DNA of 64,000 bases, taken from NCBI RefSeq assembly GCF_015209965.1, contig NZ_MU158689.1, positions 2,009,667 to 2,073,666 on the forward strand, written 5' to 3'. The DNA is from Sphingobacterium pedocola (GTDB lineage Bacteria; Bacteroidota; Bacteroidia; Sphingobacteriales; Sphingobacteriaceae). Positions 1-8,198 of the stretch are shown one piece after another. The notes beneath the pieces were generated by a model. That model saw only the letters and a program-made list of their open reading frames with translations, ran no database searches and was not told where the DNA came from. The position numbers were made by a program, and so were the translations under genes. Positions within the stretch are counted from its first letter, which is position 1. Every line of letters begins with the position of its first letter.

Positions 1-200
1 TTTTTCATCCGGAAGAATTTGGTATTTCCAGATTTAAACAAGTCTTTGAGATCCGTATTGTCCATGAGCATTTTTTTAAGCATTTCTTTATCTACGGGGA
101 TCTTCATCGAAACCAGTTTGGCGATAAGGTTATTTTGTTTTTTGGTAAGTTTGATGTTCTTTTTCTGTTGTTCAATTAAAATTTGTAGTAAGTTTTCCAT
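1..200 (-). CDS. Helix-turn-helix-type small protein, 3' part beyond window
   Basis: The gene starts with ATG at 200 and runs leftward off the window, so about 66 residues are visible. The N-terminal half is lysine- and glutamine-rich and probably coiled. It is followed by a segment around KDLFKSGNTKFFRMKK, which resembles the wing region of small excisionase- or MerR-like DNA-binding proteins common in Bacteroidetes conjugative elements. It lies downstream of other element genes on the same strand. The family is inferred from this motif and context only; the C-terminus is not visible. Confidence 0.55.
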   Translation of the reverse strand, partial: MENLLQILIEQQKKNIKLTKKQNNLIAKLVSMKIPVDKEMLKKMLMDNTDLKDLFKSGNTKFFRMK

Positions 201-321
201 GTAGTTTTACATTGTGCTTCTTCTTTATCCAGGCCTCAGATGCACGTATTACTACTTCTACGGCCCGTTCACATAATTGCGAAGCCAGTCCGGCCGATAC
301 GAATTCTATCGAAAAACACAT
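172..321 (-). CDS. Possible 49-residue protein with a strong Shine-Dalgarno
   Basis: This short frame starts with ATG at 321 and ends with TGA at 172-174. A purine-rich GAGGAGGG lies about 6 bases before the start, which is unusual because Bacteroidota rarely use Shine-Dalgarno sites. The protein begins MCFSIEFVSAGLA, can form an amphipathic helix in the middle and has a basic tail. It overlaps the next gene's start by 29 bases. No family was recognised. The support is the ribosome site and the position between same-strand genes; it may be chance. Confidence 0.35.
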   Translation of the reverse strand: MCFSIEFVSAGLASQLCERAVEVVIRASEAWIKKKHNVKLHGKLTTNFN

Positions 322-392
322 GCAAACCCTCCTCACGAAGCGGTTAAAAAATTGGTTAGCTATCTTATCCCTGTAAAGTCGGGAGTCAGCCT

Positions 393-991
393 TTAAGATC
401 CGGCACCTCCCTTCGCGTTGATCTGTTCGAGCCTACGTAATATCCCTCTTATTGGCTTTTCTAGACGTTCAAAACTTTTGTCCGTCATCGCGCTGTATTT
501 ACGACGCAAGCTCGCCGCCGAAATGTTGATCTGTCCCTGACCGAAAAATACAGACTCACCCTATTAAATGCTGCCCCCAGCTGGTCAACCTCTATCAGGT
601 CAACTTCCTGCATGAGCCGTAAAAGCATAAGCATTTCATCGACTGTGAGGTTAAACCTGACTTTGTCTTCGACATGTGATACCAACCAATGCTCCAGACA
701 AGCTTGATAAAACCGGAACAGATCATCCAGAAACATGGCGAGCGCACCCGCATCCAATTTTTCCTTCTCCATGTAGATCTCCAACAGTTCACGGCGAAAG
801 CTAAGCTGCTGCACCGTGTCAGCCATCGCTGACGTGCAGGCTATGAATGCTGTTTCGACCTGCTGTTGCAACCTTAGCAGTTCGTCTTTTTCCAGCTTTA
901 CTCCCTGTGCCCCTTCCCGGGCCTTGTCCTGTAGACCAAAAATAAGCTGCCGCAGTCGCGTCAGTTCGGTTTGCCACTGTTGCCCTGTCAT
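393..991 (-). pseudogene. Element protein with a single-base frameshift near its C-terminus
   Basis: From ATG 991 the frame runs 168 codons to TGA 485-487. The last 20 residues do not look like protein of this type. In the neighbouring frame the DNA continues as GQGQINISAASLRRKY and then through position 393. Adding one T to the T run read on the minus strand at 544-548 joins the two frames into a protein of about 199 residues. The front part is coiled (MTGQQWQTELTRLRQL) and the middle VRFNLTVDEMLMLL fits a C-terminal domain I associate with hypothetical proteins of Bacteroidetes mobile elements. The start overlaps the upstream LytTR fragment's stop. Function is unknown. Confidence 0.6.
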
Positions 992-1170
992 GCGTCTTTG
1001 CCAAAAACGTGTGCTAATACAGCCGGTTTAAACGTGTTGGATACCTTCAACTCCTCGTGGTTGCCGCGGAGCTGGAGATACTGCCCTTGAATACCGCGGA
1101 TACGATTACGGGCTACAATCCCCGACTGCGAAATTTGTATGAAACGGTGGGGTGGAATTGCAATAGTATA
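988..1170 (-). pseudogene. C-terminal fragment of a LytTR-type response regulator
   Basis: An open frame enters from the IS boundary and ends with TGA at 988-990. Its residues include RFIQISQSGIVARNRI, then GIQGQYLQL and KVSNTF. This fits the end of the LytTR DNA-binding domain, in which a conserved serine, an IVN-like stretch and a late VS-x-x-F motif recur. The stop overlaps the start codon of the downstream gene, as expected for an operon. The N-terminal receiver domain is absent because the insertion sequence cuts it off. The LytTR assignment rests on short motifs. Confidence 0.5.
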
Positions 1171-1193
1171 CTAGAGATTTTTTTTCGTCAGAT
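1171..1193 (+). repeat. Left terminal inverted repeat of the IS3 element
   Basis: The 23 bases match the reverse complement of 2417-2439 at 18 positions. The outer CTAGAG and the inner CGTCAGAT are identical. This is the end downstream of orfB. Confidence 0.75.
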
Positions 1194-1237
1194 ATTTTTT
1201 TTGAGATGCATTTATTTAGATTCCTTTTGGATGCAAA

Positions 1238-2068
1238 TTATGCGGCTCTTTTTCTGTTCATTATCGTTTTTTCAACCTCTAAGGGAGTCAAATAACCTAA
1301 TGAGGAATGGATTCTTTTCCTGTTGTACCAAACCTCTATGTATTCAAATATAGCCAGGTATGCCTGTTTCTTAGTTTTGAAAGTTCTTTGATAAACCATC
1401 TCAGTTTTCATTGTTTTAAAGAAACTCTCTGCAACTGCATTATCCCAACAGTTTCCTTTCCTGCTCATACTCTGAATTATTGGTAATCCCATCAACTGCT
1501 GCCTAAACTCCAAGCAAGCATACTGAACTCCCTGATCAGAGTGGAATATTAGTTTATCCCCAATTCCCCTGTATGCTATTGCCATCCGGAATGCGCTAAC
1601 CGTTGTGTTTCTGGCTTCCATACTATCACTTAGTGACCAGCCAATTACCTTTCTATCCGCAAGGTCGATAACCGTTGTCAAGTAAACCCATCCAGCACCT
1701 GTGCGTATATAAGTAAGGTCCGATACCCATTTTTCTCCTAACCCTGTAGCCGAAAAATCTCTGTCAAGGACGTTTGCTGCCACAGGATGCACATGATCTG
1801 AGTCCGTTGTTTTCACCCATTTCTTGCGTATAACACTTTGAATCCCTGCCTTCCGCATTATCCTGGCTACTCTTGGCCTGGATGCTTGGATACCTTTTTC
1901 AGCGAGCTTTGCAGTAATCCTTGGACTCCCGTAAACTTTTTTGCTCTCGCTATGTATCTCACTGATTTCTTTTAACAGAAAGACATTTTCAACTTGACGT
2001 TTGCCCTTGGGGTGATTTAACCAATAATAGAAACCACTGTTGCTTACCCGAAACACTCTACACATCAT
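1238..2068 (-). CDS. IS3-family transposase OrfB, DDE integrase domain
   Basis: This 276-residue protein carries the strand-transfer activity of the element. An N-terminal HTH_21-like region (VYGSPRITAKLAEKGI) is followed by the rve integrase core. The catalytic triad is visible: D in WVSDLTYIRT, D in FHSDQGVQYA, and E in WDNAVAESFFKTMK. The C-terminal YNRKRIHSSLGY motif is typical of IS3. The ATG at 2068 gives OrfB alone, but the frame stays open upstream to the A6G site at 2146-2152, so an OrfAB fusion by -1 frameshifting is likely. No disabling mutation is visible. Confidence 0.93.
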   Translation of the reverse strand: MMCRVFRVSNSGFYYWLNHPKGKRQVENVFLLKEISEIHSESKKVYGSPRITAKLAEKGIQASRPRVARIMRKAGIQSVIRKKWVKTTDSDHVHPVAANVLDRDFSATGLGEKWVSDLTYIRTGAGWVYLTTVIDLADRKVIGWSLSDSMEARNTTVSAFRMAIAYRGIGDKLIFHSDQGVQYACLEFRQQLMGLPIIQSMSRKGNCWDNAVAESFFKTMKTEMVYQRTFKTKKQAYLAIFEYIEVWYNRKRIHSSLGYLTPLEVEKTIMNRKRAA

Positions 2069-2097
2069 TTCAACTGGAAATATTCTTCGGTGCTCTC

Positions 2098-2388
2098 TTA
2101 TAAATCCGAATATCTCCCGTCTCCCTTGGAAAAGATGCCGACCGCCTTTTTTAAAATATCGCGTTCCATTTGGGCATCTTTTAGCTCTTTTTGAAGTTTT
2201 TTGATCAGCTTCTGGTCTTCAGTCAATTCTGCTACTCCTTGACTGGACTCTGATTCCCGTTGTCTCCATTTACTCAAAATAGTCTGGCTGATGCCTAATT
2301 CATCAGCTACTTCTTTTACAGATCCTTTGGTGTAAGAAAGCTCTATAGCCATCTTTCTGAAGGATTCATCAAACACTCGTCTGCCCAT
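2098..2388 (-). CDS. IS3-family transposase OrfA, helix-turn-helix
   Basis: This 96-residue protein binds the element's ends. It has an N-terminal HTH (VKEVADELGISQTILSKW) and a C-terminal leucine-zipper-like coiled coil (LIKKLQKELKDAQMERDILKK). It ends KGDGRYSDL, close to the usual IS3 OrfA end. The codons near ILKK contain the A6G slippery heptamer, after which the -1 frame is open into orfB. The gene starts 51 bases inside the terminal repeat. It looks intact. Confidence 0.93.
   Translation of the reverse strand: MGRRVFDESFRKMAIELSYTKGSVKEVADELGISQTILSKWRQRESESSQGVAELTEDQKLIKKLQKELKDAQMERDILKKAVGIFSKGDGRYSDL
2146..2152 (-). other. Programmed -1 frameshift site A6G between orfA and orfB
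   Basis: Read on the minus strand the site is AAAAAAG within codons for Leu-Lys-Lys. Slipping back one base leads into a frame with no stop until the end of orfB, passing through REHRRIFPVEMMCRV. A6G is the usual slippery heptamer of IS3 elements that make an OrfAB transposase. The heptamer and open frame are seen directly; the activity is inferred. Confidence 0.7.
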
Positions 2389-2416
2389 ATATTCAAATTT
2401 AAAAGTTTCTTTCTAA

Positions 2417-2439
2417 ATCTGACGACTAAATCCCTCTAG
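2417..2439 (-). repeat. Right terminal inverted repeat of the IS3 element
   Basis: This is the end upstream of orfA. In reverse complement it starts CTAGAGGG and ends CGTCAGAT, matching the left end at 18 of 23 positions. Confidence 0.75.
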
Positions 2440-2744
2440 TCAAATGTAGCAACTCCAAATCCAATAGGATAGAAACAGATTGCGAACGTGTCAACCTTAC
2501 CTGTGGGCAGTATATCGAATGACTTTGTCCGCTGCCCCATTATCATTGCAGTGTCCTGAAGGATAGATTCGGTGTCAGAAGTATATTTTTTAATCTTGTC
2601 TGCAAAATTGAAAGTCATTTCTATACAGCCATCTGGTATGATTTTTTGCTTCTGATTCTTTGGGTCAAAAGGCACTTGTAGAGTCCAATAGAACTTGACT
2701 AATGAATCTAAATCAGAGTGTGGTTGAAATGTCTTATAATCCAT
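2440..2744 (-). pseudogene. N-terminal fragment of an AraC-family regulator (DUF6597 type)
   Basis: About 100 residues remain from ATG 2744 to the IS boundary, where the frame runs into a stop inside the terminal repeat. The sequence has the hallmarks of the N-terminal domain of a Bacteroidetes AraC subgroup: a YWTLQVPF stretch, KIIPDGCIEMTFNF, and MGQRTKSFDILPTGKVD. The C-terminal DNA-binding half, about 150 residues, is missing and is not found on the other side of the IS. The gene cannot work as a regulator. Confidence 0.85.
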
Positions 2745-3021
2745 ATATACGCTGTATTTTAAAAGTATTTGTGAATGTTAGATAGTTAGCGGAGCTTCAC
2801 AATCTGACAAATGCTTTGATTATTACTAAAATCAAGGTTTGTTTGCACTGGACTTAGTTGAAAATACCAAAGTTTAAGATATTCAAATTTTAAAAAAAAA
2901 CACCTTGGGTATTGATAGAAGTTATGGACAAATACTGCCACCCACTGCCTTATACTGTCACATTCTCATAGCCACTCCACTTAGCCTTTAAATTCACGCT
3001 CGAACATTAAAACTTAAGATA
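2745..3021. other. Spacer between the AraC fragment and mobC
   Basis: No gene is evident in these 277 bases. In related elements a relaxase gene usually sits just before mobC, but I see no relaxase remnant here. The sequence around 2930-2975 is repetitive (two copies of an ACTGCC/ACTGTC-like motif), and an oriT remnant cannot be confirmed by eye. Confidence 0.4.
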
Positions 3022-5021
3022 ATGCAGGGCGAAGATGATTTAAGAGGGCTTGCCAAGATAATGGCATTTATGCGGGCAGTCAGTATTCTTTTGGTGCTGA
3101 TGCACCTTTATTGGTTCTGCTACGGATTCTTTTTAGAACGTGGCTGGACGTTGGAAGTAATCAATAAAATATTAGGGAATTTCGACAGAACAGCCGGTTT
3201 GTTTACGCATACCCTGTACACCAAAGTATTTGCTTTGGTGTTGCTGGCTTTAAGCTGTTTGGGTACAAGGGGCGTAAAGAATGAGAAGATAACTTGTTCT
3301 AAGATTTATGTGGCTTTGGGAATTGGCTTTGTGCTGTTTTTTCTGAATACGCCATTGCTAAAGCTATCTCCGATAATAGGCACTTTTCTATATATCCTTA
3401 CAATCTCATTAGGATATATTGCCTTACTGATGGCTGGCGTATGGATGGGCCGATTGCTTCGCACCAATTTAATGGACGATGTTTTCAATAATGAAAATGA
3501 AAGTTTCCAGCAGGAAACTAAATTGATGGAAAACGAATATTCTGTCAATCTCCCCACGAAGTTTTATTACAAAGGAAAGTGGAACAATGGCTGGATTAAC
3601 ATAGTCAATCCTTTTCGAGCCTCGATTGTGTTGGGTACTCCGGGTTCAGGAAAATCTTATGCAATAGTAAACAATTACATCAAGCAACAGATTGAGAAAG
3701 GCTTCTCAATGTACATCTACGATTTCAAGTTTGACGACCTATCTACCATTGCATACAACCATTTATTGAAGCATCGGGATAAATACAAGGTTCAACCCAA
3801 ATTTTACGTCATCAATTTTGACGATCCACGCAAGAGCCACCGTTGCAATCCGCTAAATCCTGATTTTATGACGGATATTTCAGATGCGTATGAAGCGGCA
3901 TATACTATCATGCTAAACCTCAACAGGTCTTGGATACAAAAACAAGGTGATTTTTTTGTGGAAAGTCCCATCATATTGCTTGCAGCCATTATTTGGTATC
4001 TAAAAATCTATGAAAATGGCAAGTATTGCACATTCCCGCACGCTATCGAATTGTTGAACAAAAAGTATTCAGATGTATTCACGATTTTAACCTCATATCC
4101 TGATTTGGAAAATTATTTGTCGCCCTTTATGGATGCGTGGCAGGTGGCGCACAAGACCAGTTACAGGGACAAATAGCATCGGCAAAAATTCCGTTATCAA
4201 GAATGATTAGCCCGCAACTGTACTGGGTAATGACAGGTGATGACTTTACGCTTGACATCAATAACCCGAAAGAACCCAAGATTTTATGCGTAGGAAATAA
4301 TCCCGACCGTCAAAATATCTATTCGGCAGCTTTGGGCTTATATAATTCACGGATTGTAAAGCTGATTAACAAAAAAGGACAATTGAAAAGTTCGGTTATC
4401 ATAGATGAGTTACCCACGATTTATTTCAGGGGACTGGATAACCTTATCGCAACGGCGAGAAGTAATAAGGTAGCAGTATGTTTGGGCTTTCAGGATTTTT
4501 CGCAATTAACAAGGGATTACGGCGACAAAGAAAGCAAGGTCATTCAGAACACCGTCGGTAATATATTTAGTGGCCAGGTTGTTGGTGAGACGGCAAAAAG
4601 CCTATCGGAACGTTTCGGTAAAGTGTTGCAGAAACGTCAGAGTATGACGATTAACCGCAATGATAAATCTACCTCTATTTCCACACAGTTAGACAGCCTT
4701 ATACCTGCATCGAAAATCTCAACTTTAACACAGGGTATGTTTGTAGGTTCGGTATCGGATAACTTTGATGAACGTATCGAGCAGAAGATATTTCACGCCG
4801 AAATTGTGGTGGACAATGAAAAGGTAGCTATGGAAACCAAAGCCTATCAGAAGATACCTCAAATTCTGTCTTTTGTAGATGAACAAGTAGAGGATAGAAT
4901 GAAACAGGAAATTGAAAACAACTACCGGCAGATTAAGTCTGACATTCTGCATATTGTTGAAAGCGAAATGGAGCGGATAAAGAATGATCCTGATTTACAG
5001 CATTTGATGAAACAAATATGA
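3022..5021 (+). pseudogene. mobC: MobC, TraG/VirD4-like coupling protein, frameshifted
   Basis: This gene encodes the ATPase that links a DNA-relaxase complex to the conjugation channel. The first frame (3022-4176) has N-terminal membrane helices (residues 15-35, 70-150) and a Walker A motif, GTPGSGKSYAI. It then shifts: after DAW the homologous continuation GGAQDQLQGQIAS is in the next frame (4143-5021), which holds the Walker B-like SSVIIDELPTI and RSNKVAVCLGFQDFSQL. One base is missing near 4141-4146, where CAGGTGGC probably was CAGGGTGGC. With that base the product would be about 666 residues, normal for MobC. The frameshift ends the first part soon after, so the coupling protein is probably lost unless this is a sequencing error. 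Confidence 0.88.
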
Positions 5022-5238
5022 GTCATAAATGCTTTGTAAAAGCCAAAAAAATATTTAAATTTGTCACATGAGAATGACTGTAATGTTATAATATCCTTTT
5101 TTTAGCTTAGTTCTTAAGCGATATGCCGTGTATTCTCTACACGGTGTGGTATTCTATTTATAAAATTTTATTAATAACCTAAACTAATTGATCAACAAGT
5201 GATTGTTGCTCGTTATTAGTTTTTTATCTCAAAAAATT

Positions 5239-6018
5239 ATGTCAGAAATACTAAGTAAAAAGGAAATAGAACAGTTCATTCACAATGGTTTTGTTCGCAT
5301 TGAAAATGCATTTTCCAAAGAAATTGCAGATGCAGCTTTAGATATATTATGGAATGACCTTCCTTGCGATAGATCTAATCCCTCCACTTGGACTGAGCCT
5401 GTTATACGGCTTGGCATGTATACGCAGCAACCATTTATCGAGTCGCTAAATAGCAAAAAAATGCATTCGATATTTGACCAATTGATTGGTAAGGATAGAT
5501 GGATACCTTGCCGAAGTGTTGGCACATTTCCTGTCAGATTCCCTTCAGATCAGGAGCCGAACGATACAGGTAAACATGTTGATGTGAGTTTTCCTGGAAA
5601 TGATCCTGACAATTATTTTGAATGGAGATCCAATTTAAAATCAAAGTTCAGAGCTTTATTGATGCTCGTATTGTATTCGGATGTCAGCGAAAATGATGCG
5701 CCAACGGTTATTTATGAAGGCTCGCACATTGATATAGCGAAGCTATTGATGAACGAAGGTGATGCGGGTCTTTCATTCATGGAAATTACAAATAAGCTAG
5801 ACACACTGCCTGAAAGGAAACAGGTATATGCCACAGGTAAAGCAGGTACAGTTTATTTATGTCACCCTTTTTTAGTTCATTCGGGTCAAGCTCATAGAGG
5901 AGCTGTTCCTAAGTTTATGGCCCAACCACCATTGCTATTGAAAGGAGAATTGTCTGTTTCAGATTCTACTGATGGTTATGCTCCGGTTGAAGAGGCTATT
6001 CGGTTAGCTTTAGAATAA
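5239..6018 (+). CDS. Phytanoyl-CoA dioxygenase (PhyH) family protein
   Basis: This is a 259-residue Fe(II)/2-oxoglutarate-dependent dioxygenase-like protein. A metal-binding HxD is visible in GKHVDVSF (about residue 113), and the distal histidine and partner appear in HPFLVHSGQAHRG (about residue 215). The substrate is unknown; PhyH relatives in bacteria act on lipids, amino acids and small secondary metabolites. I chose ATG 5239 because the upstream TTG start adds a poorly structured dozen residues. A hairpin terminator follows at 6040-6069, so it is probably a single-gene unit within the accessory block. Confidence 0.8.
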   Translation: MSEILSKKEIEQFIHNGFVRIENAFSKEIADAALDILWNDLPCDRSNPSTWTEPVIRLGMYTQQPFIESLNSKKMHSIFDQLIGKDRWIPCRSVGTFPVRFPSDQEPNDTGKHVDVSFPGNDPDNYFEWRSNLKSKFRALLMLVLYSDVSENDAPTVIYEGSHIDIAKLLMNEGDAGLSFMEITNKLDTLPERKQVYATGKAGTVYLCHPFLVHSGQAHRGAVPKFMAQPPLLLKGELSVSDSTDGYAPVEEAIRLALE

Positions 6019-6039
6019 TCAGCGGTGAATTCTACATTA

Positions 6040-6069
6040 AGAGGTTGCTTTGTGCAGCCTCTTTTTTTT
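6040..6069 (+). terminator. Rho-independent terminator after the PhyH gene
   Basis: A 9-base stem (6040-6048 with 6054-6062, one G-T pair) is followed by a run of eight T. It ends transcription 22 bases after the PhyH stop and lies before the AraC start, supporting ATG 6109 for that gene. Confidence 0.8.
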
Positions 6070-6076
6070 AATTTTG
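6069..6076 (+). promoter_or_regulatory. Candidate -7 box of the AraC gene
   Basis: TAATTTTG matches the Bacteroidetes -7 consensus TAnnTTTG and lies 32 bases before the AraC start, directly after the terminator. No clear -33 element is visible because the terminator occupies that region. Confidence 0.4.
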
Positions 6077-6108
6077 TATTATTTGTAGTTAATTATTTTT
6101 TATACACA

Positions 6109-6891
6109 ATGTATTATCAGAAGATTATTCCAATAAGACCTTTACAGGATTATATCCGGTATTTTTGGGTATTGGAAGATATTGGAGATAAAACTTTCAA
6201 AATTATACCAGACGGATTGCCGGGGCTCATATTTCAAGAAGAAGCAAACCTATTTCTTAACAACGAGCAGCAAATTTTGCCACAGATGTTCCTGTATGGT
6301 CAAACAACCTGCCATGGTGAGCAAAAAGCAACTGCGAGTTTCAGAAGCATTGGTGTATATCTACAACCGACAGCACTAAAAGCCATTTTCAATATAGACG
6401 CTTTCGAGCTGACTAACCAACATATTCCAATTGACTGCATTACTGCAGACCCAATTCTGGAGCAACTTGCAAATGCAGCTTCTATATCTGAGAAAATAGA
6501 AATTATCTCAAATTTCTTTCTCGAGCGGATACAACAAGTAAAGGTTTATGCTGCAAAAGCAGATTTTGCAACCCTGCTTTTAAACAACGGAAAAACTTTG
6601 AAAGACGTTCAAATGGAAATGAATTTGTCTGAGCGATCTTTGGAAAGATTGCTAAAGCAATATGTCGGAATCTCCCCAAAGGTATTTTCAAGGATTGTCC
6701 GTTTTCAGTCGGGCTTGCAAGCATTACGACAAAATGATTTCAATAATCTTACAGGGATAGTATATCAAAATGATTATTTTGATCAATCTCACTATATAAG
6801 AGAATTTAAAGAATTCACGGGAATGAACCCAAAACAGTTCATTCATCAAACCAATGAAAAGGTAGAAAACTTTCCCGAATGGAAAATATAA
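6109..6891 (+). CDS. AraC-family transcriptional regulator
   Basis: This is a complete 260-residue regulator of the same subgroup as the truncated one at 2440-2744. The N-terminal domain has YFWVLED and KIIPDGLPGLIFQ. The C-terminal HTH domain covers about residues 155-250, with MNLSERSLERLLKQYVGISPKVF as the first helix-turn-helix and DYFDQSHYIREFKEFTGMNPKQF as the second. It sits upstream of the VOC and NmrA-type genes and may control them. GTG or TTG starts further upstream are rejected because they lie before the promoter and terminator. Confidence 0.9.
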   Translation: MYYQKIIPIRPLQDYIRYFWVLEDIGDKTFKIIPDGLPGLIFQEEANLFLNNEQQILPQMFLYGQTTCHGEQKATASFRSIGVYLQPTALKAIFNIDAFELTNQHIPIDCITADPILEQLANAASISEKIEIISNFFLERIQQVKVYAAKADFATLLLNNGKTLKDVQMEMNLSERSLERLLKQYVGISPKVFSRIVRFQSGLQALRQNDFNNLTGIVYQNDYFDQSHYIREFKEFTGMNPKQFIHQTNEKVENFPEWKI

Positions 6892-6912
6892 TCCCTGTCG
6901 GTTTTATCCAAT

Positions 6913-6940
6913 TTTGATCTTTCAAGTCACCATAATTTTG
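6913..6940 (+). promoter_or_regulatory. Candidate promoter of the VOC-SDR-ASCH genes
   Basis: TTTG at 6913-6916 and TAATTTTG at 6933-6940, separated by 16 bases, resemble the Bacteroidetes -33/-7 pair. The start codon follows 20 bases later. Confidence 0.45.
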
Positions 6941-6960
6941 TTCCATCACAAAAATTAAAA

Positions 6961-7326
6961 ATGATGAACAACATAATTACCTGGTTTGAACTGCCTGTCA
7001 ACGATTTTGACAGGGCGAGGAAGTTCTATGAGAATGTATTGGAAATTTCATTAACACAAATGGAAAATGAGGGTTTTAAATCCTTGGCTTTTCCATTTGA
7101 CGGAAGTAATGTCTCTGGCTCATTGGTGCAAAATCTGGGCAACGGCCAGAATAACTCCATAATGTTATATTTTAATGCTGGTCAAAAATTAAGCCCTGCT
7201 CTTGAAAGAGTGAAAGTCAACAACGGTAAAATTATAATGGAGACAATGCGGATAAAATCGGGGGTCATAGCACAGGTTTTGGACAGTGAGGGCAACAAGA
7301 TTGCGTTATTTGCATTAGAAGCTTAA
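6961..7326 (+). CDS. VOC-family (glyoxalase-like) protein
   Basis: This 121-residue protein belongs to the vicinal-oxygen-chelate fold. Its start, ITWFELPVNDFDRARKFYENVL, is typical of glyoxalase/dioxygenase-like proteins, and the C-terminal half repeats the beta-alpha-beta-beta-beta unit (VIAQVLDSEGNKIALFA). The substrate is unknown. It is 15 bases upstream of the NAD(P)-binding gene and is likely co-transcribed with it. The double methionine start leaves a three-base uncertainty. Confidence 0.85.
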   Translation: MMNNIITWFELPVNDFDRARKFYENVLEISLTQMENEGFKSLAFPFDGSNVSGSLVQNLGNGQNNSIMLYFNAGQKLSPALERVKVNNGKIIMETMRIKSGVIAQVLDSEGNKIALFALEA

Positions 7327-7341
7327 ACCAAACATAAAGTT

Positions 7342-8196
7342 ATGATAGCCATTACAGGAGCAAACGGAAATCTAGGCAAAGCGACTATTCATTTTTTATT
7401 AAAGAAAGTCCCTCCAACAGATATTATTGCCATTGTCAGGAATCCTGAAAAGTTAACCGGTTCGCATATTGAGAATGTAAAGATCCGCAAGGCAGACTAT
7501 AATAACCGGGTGGAATTAGAGAAAGCATTAAAAGGAGTTACGACGTTGCTTCAAATATCTGCCACAAGCACTGGCGAAACGGGAAGGCAACAAGAAAAAA
7601 ATGTGGTGCTGGCAGCAAAAGCAGCGGGTGTAAAACGCATAGTCTATACAAGCAGCCTCAAACCTAAATCTAACGCTCATTTTCTGGCTACGCATCAGGC
7701 AATGGCGACCGAACAGGAAATTCTTCAATCAGGTTTAGCTTATATTTTTTTAAGAAACAGTCTATATATGGAAGTCATTCCGGGGCTGATTGGAAGTACT
7801 ATCGAAACTAAAGAAATCCGTTATCCATCTGGTGACGGAAGAGTGAGTTTTGTTTCGCGACTAGACATAGCGGAAGCCCTTGCAAGCATACTTATAGGAT
7901 GTGAGCATGATAATCAAATCTATGAGATAACGGGAGATACTGCTTATTCATTTGCTGAATTGGCACAACTGATAACAGAAGAAAAGAGCGACATAAAAAT
8001 AAATCATACTGATATTTCAGAAAAAATTTTCAGAGAAGAGTTGACGAACTACCAAATGCCTAGTGATGTGGTCGATTTGCTGGCAAGCATGGCCAGCGGT
8101 ATTAAATATAATGAATTTTCTTATACAGATAAGACACTAGAAAGAATACTTCATAGAAAACCATTAGCATTGGCTGAATATATTAAAAGCTTGTAG
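7342..8196 (+). CDS. NmrA-type NAD(P)-binding oxidoreductase (QorB-like)
   Basis: This 284-residue protein is an atypical short-chain dehydrogenase. The Rossmann motif ITGANGNLGKATIHFLL is at residues 3-19, a second-strand IVRNPEKL follows, and VKRIVYTSSLKP lies near residue 98. It lacks a classical YxxxK site, like the NmrA and quinone oxidoreductase 2 (QorB) group, which act on quinones or sense NAD(P). It is followed two bases later by the ASCH gene, so the VOC, SDR and ASCH genes probably form an operon. Confidence 0.85.
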   Translation: MIAITGANGNLGKATIHFLLKKVPPTDIIAIVRNPEKLTGSHIENVKIRKADYNNRVELEKALKGVTTLLQISATSTGETGRQQEKNVVLAAKAAGVKRIVYTSSLKPKSNAHFLATHQAMATEQEILQSGLAYIFLRNSLYMEVIPGLIGSTIETKEIRYPSGDGRVSFVSRLDIAEALASILIGCEHDNQIYEITGDTAYSFAELAQLITEEKSDIKINHTDISEKIFREELTNYQMPSDVVDLLASMASGIKYNEFSYTDKTLERILHRKPLALAEYIKSL

Positions 8197-8198
8197 TT

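Larger units (their letters stand above)
1171..2439 (-). mobile_element. IS3-family insertion sequence, apparently complete
   Basis: The element has two overlapping-frame genes (orfA 2098-2388, orfB 1238-2068) bounded by imperfect terminal inverted repeats of about 23 bases, 18 of which match. Both repeats begin with CTAGAG and end with CGTCAGAT. The size of about 1.27 kb is normal for IS3. CTAG at both ends is palindromic, so it could be part of the repeat or a 4-base target duplication. The flanking genes are fragments of two unrelated regulators, so the original insertion was followed by deletion or rearrangement. Confidence 0.85.

Noticed and set aside
816..1031. Open frame of 71 codons on the plus strand, opposite the frameshifted gene
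   Set aside because: It is a cysteine- and serine-rich shadow of the minus-strand gene, with no motif.
1170..2440. AraC and LytTR fragments as two halves of one gene split by the IS
   Set aside because: The two domains belong to different families, and the AraC fragment ends within the IS rather than continuing beyond it.
6025..6108. Upstream GTG start for the AraC gene
   Set aside because: It would lie before a terminator and a promoter box, and adds a non-conserved hydrophobic stretch.
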